DNA of 6,888 bases from Alphaproteobacteria bacterium (lineage in GTDB: Bacteria > Pseudomonadota > Alphaproteobacteria > Micavibrionales > CSBR16-224). Position numbers and translations under genes: made by a program. Numbering within the stretch: the first letter of the stretch is position 1; every line of letters starts with the position of its first letter. Under the pieces are notes generated by a model. The model was not told the DNA's origin, made no database searches, and saw only the letters and a list, made by a program, of their open reading frames with translations. The DNA is taken from the NCBI GenBank assembly GCA_007116755.1, contig SKHU01000109.1, positions 1 to 6,888 on the forward strand, read 5' to 3'. This document shows, in pieces, positions 5,565 to 6,888 of this stretch.

Positions 5565-5594
5565 TTGCTTTCCCTGCACCTTTACGGCTAATTT
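5565..5594 (+). promoter_or_regulatory. Candidate promoter for the M48 metallopeptidase
   Basis: TTGCTT (5565-5570), 18 bases, TAATTT (5589-5594) gives a moderate sigma-70-type match, predicting a start near 5601 and a leader of about 45 nt before the ATG at 5647. No heat-shock type (sigma-32) promoter was clearly seen. Weak evidence by eye. Confidence 0.3.
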
Positions 5595-5646
5595 TAAAGA
5601 AGAATGAAAAATAATACAAAAACGACATAAACGGGATATTTTCATC

Positions 5647-6720
5647 ATGGCTATGAGCGCCGTCGGCCTTGCGACGCATGTCTATAACAATACCATCAAA
5701 TCCGTATTACTGCTGATGTTTTATCCGGTACTGCTGTTTGTCATGGTCTGGGTATTTCTGTCCTTTGTCGCGCCGGGATATAATCCGGATATGGCCGGCG
5801 CAAATATGCGGGAAGCCTTTGGACACGGTTTTGACCTGACACTGCGCCATCTGCACTGGATTATTCTGTTTACCGTCACATGGTTTACAATTGCCTATTT
5901 CTCGCATACGCGGCTAATCCGCGCCTCGACGGGATCACGCCCCGTGACACGCAAGGAATATCCGAAACTTTACAATATGCTGGAAAATCTGTGTATCTCG
6001 CGCGGCCTGCCGATGCCGCGTTTCGAGATTATCAACTCTCCCGCGCTGAACGCCTTTGCCAGCGGCATTAACGAGAGAACCTACACCATCACGCTGACAC
6101 AGGGCATTATTGACAAGCTGGAGGATGACGAGCTTGAAGCCGTCATCGCGCATGAACTGACACATATCATAAACCGCGATGTCCGGCTTTTGATTATCAG
6201 CGTGATTTTTGTCGGCATGATCGGTTTTTTCGCCGAAATGATCTACCGCTCAATGGTTTACGGCGGACGGTCGCGCCGCATGGGCATGCGCGGCGGCGGA
6301 CGGCGTGGCGGCAGTAGCGGCGGCGGAAAAGGCCAGGGTGCCGTGCTGCTGATTGCGCTGGCCGTATTGGTGATCGGCTATACTTTTGCCATTATGACCC
6401 GTTTTGCCCTGTCGCGCAAACGCGAATATCTCGCCGATGCCGGTGCCGTGGAACTGACCAAAAACCCAGATGCGATGATGCGCGCCCTGATGCGCATTTC
6501 CGGACGCGACAAAATTGACGATATGCCCGATGACATCCAGCAGATGTGTATTGAGAACTCCCATAATTTCATGGGCATGTTCGCAACGCATCCGCCGATT
6601 GACAAGCGCATCAAAACCATTTCCGACATGACGAACACACCGCTGCCCGACAGCTATCTGAACAATCTGCGCCAGCCGAAATCCCGCCCGTGGCAAAACC
6701 CGCCCGGCGACGGTAAATAA
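5647..6720 (+). CDS. M48-family membrane zinc metallopeptidase, HtpX-like
   Basis: A 357-residue integral inner-membrane protease of the HtpX/M48B type; relatives degrade misfolded membrane proteins. Two hydrophobic segments (about 19-41 and 70-85) precede the cytoplasmic zinc site HELTH at 169-173, followed by INRD. A third segment (about 181-199), an Arg/Gly/Ser-rich linker (about 206-230) and a fourth segment (231-250) follow, then REYLADA with Glu260 as the expected third zinc ligand and Asp264. FATHPPIDKRIKTI (about 314-327) is the usual HPP element near the C-terminus. Order and spacing match HtpX, but the protein is some 60 residues longer, mainly in the N-terminal loop, linker and tail. 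The ATG at 5647 is used; another in-frame ATG at 5653 is possible, since the GGGA upstream is far (10 bases). It is divergent from the coiled-coil gene and has no visible terminator. I leave the symbol blank because several M48 subgroups share this layout. Confidence 0.93.
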   Translation: MAMSAVGLATHVYNNTIKSVLLLMFYPVLLFVMVWVFLSFVAPGYNPDMAGANMREAFGHGFDLTLRHLHWIILFTVTWFTIAYFSHTRLIRASTGSRPVTRKEYPKLYNMLENLCISRGLPMPRFEIINSPALNAFASGINERTYTITLTQGIIDKLEDDELEAVIAHELTHIINRDVRLLIISVIFVGMIGFFAEMIYRSMVYGGRSRRMGMRGGGRRGGSSGGGKGQGAVLLIALAVLVIGYTFAIMTRFALSRKREYLADAGAVELTKNPDAMMRALMRISGRDKIDDMPDDIQQMCIENSHNFMGMFATHPPIDKRIKTISDMTNTPLPDSYLNNLRQPKSRPWQNPPGDGK

Positions 6721-6797
6721 GGTTTACATAAAAATAAGGTTTTGTTTTTTATCCGTTTTTTTGCGCGCGGCCTCTTCCCTTTTGCCTTGCGATTTGC

Positions 6798-6803
6798 TAG
6801 TAT
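6798..6803 (+). promoter_or_regulatory. Possible extended -10 element (TG-C-TAGTAT)
   Basis: TTTGCTAGTAT ends at 6803, with TAGTAT as a possible -10 and the TG extension in front, 40 bases before the last ATG of the window. No good -35 is seen at 16-18 bp. Offered only as the best candidate in the 123-bp gap after the metallopeptidase. Confidence 0.22.
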
Positions 6804-6843
6804 CTGCTTCCCTTAAATAAAATACATAACCATTGGACACATT

Positions 6844-6888
6844 ATGGATCAGCCGATCGACCGCCTGCAAAACAGACTGCGCCAGCGC
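6844..6888 (+). CDS. Start of an unidentified gene (partial, right edge)
   Basis: An ATG at 6844 opens a frame that runs to the window end: MDQPIDRLQNRLRQR, 15 residues. A weak GGA lies 7 bases before the ATG, and the 123-bp gap upstream is AT-rich with a possible extended -10. The visible residues look like the start of an amphipathic, perhaps coiled-coil, helix. This is too short to identify a product; a small coiled-coil protein is one guess. Confidence 0.55.
   Translation, partial: MDQPIDRLQNRLRQR

Noticed and set aside
6725..6765. Terminator after the metallopeptidase gene
   Set aside because: There are T-runs, but the only pairing is AT-only (ATAAAAA with TTTTTAT), so no convincing GC stem.
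1..6888. CRISPR array, transposase, integrase, retron or toxin gene
   Set aside because: No regularly spaced repeats and no matching protein motifs in any frame.

Overview
The window looks like a piece of an alphaproteobacterial chromosome of moderate GC content. Four things point there: the minus-strand order prs, rplY (ctc-type L25), pth; a TTAA-N7-TTAA motif of the CtrA type; a palindromic intergenic repeat with the CGTCATTGCGAGGAGC core seen in Rickettsia-like and other alphaproteobacterial genomes; and a second repeat built on ATTCCGGA/TCCGGAAT. The exact lineage cannot be fixed from sequence alone. A free-living or predatory (Micavibrio-like) or Rickettsiales/Holosporales-related alphaproteobacterium would all fit.

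Positions 1-2327 (minus strand) are a conserved housekeeping block. It holds ribose-phosphate pyrophosphokinase (PRPP synthesis), then after 176 bp ribosomal protein L25 of the long CTC form, then after 18 bp peptidyl-tRNA hydrolase, which runs off the left edge. L25 and Pth form a translation-related operon. A structured leader and a possible promoter lie between prs and rplY.

Positions 2328-2672 hold no gene. The right half is packed with three successive palindromes: a 101-bp imperfect inverted repeat, a perfect 8-bp hairpin with a GAAA loop, and the ATTCCGGA repeat. Positions 2673-3677 (minus strand) carry two small, AT-richer cytoplasmic protein genes 39 bp apart. The downstream one resembles DUF6714 and the upstream one is unrecognised. 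They look like acquired accessory genes, and an orphan-immunity role is possible but unproven.

Positions 3678-3956 are non-coding. They contain a strong bidirectional terminator hairpin and, next to it, a 103-nt inverted repeat whose arms pair fully (one G-U) only as minus-strand RNA, so this is a candidate 3'UTR structure or small RNA. Positions 3957-5321 or 3957-5420 encode a large, hydrophilic, coiled-coil-rich protein of unknown function. A candidate CtrA box sits just upstream of it. Across a divergent intergenic region lies a plus-strand M48-family (HtpX-like) membrane metallopeptidase (5647-6720). The last 45 bases are the start of another plus-strand gene.

No classical defence system, CRISPR array, transposase, tRNA or rRNA was seen. 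The least explained parts are the orphan coiled-coil gene with its CtrA-like site, the structured region after it, and the two-gene AT-rich island.
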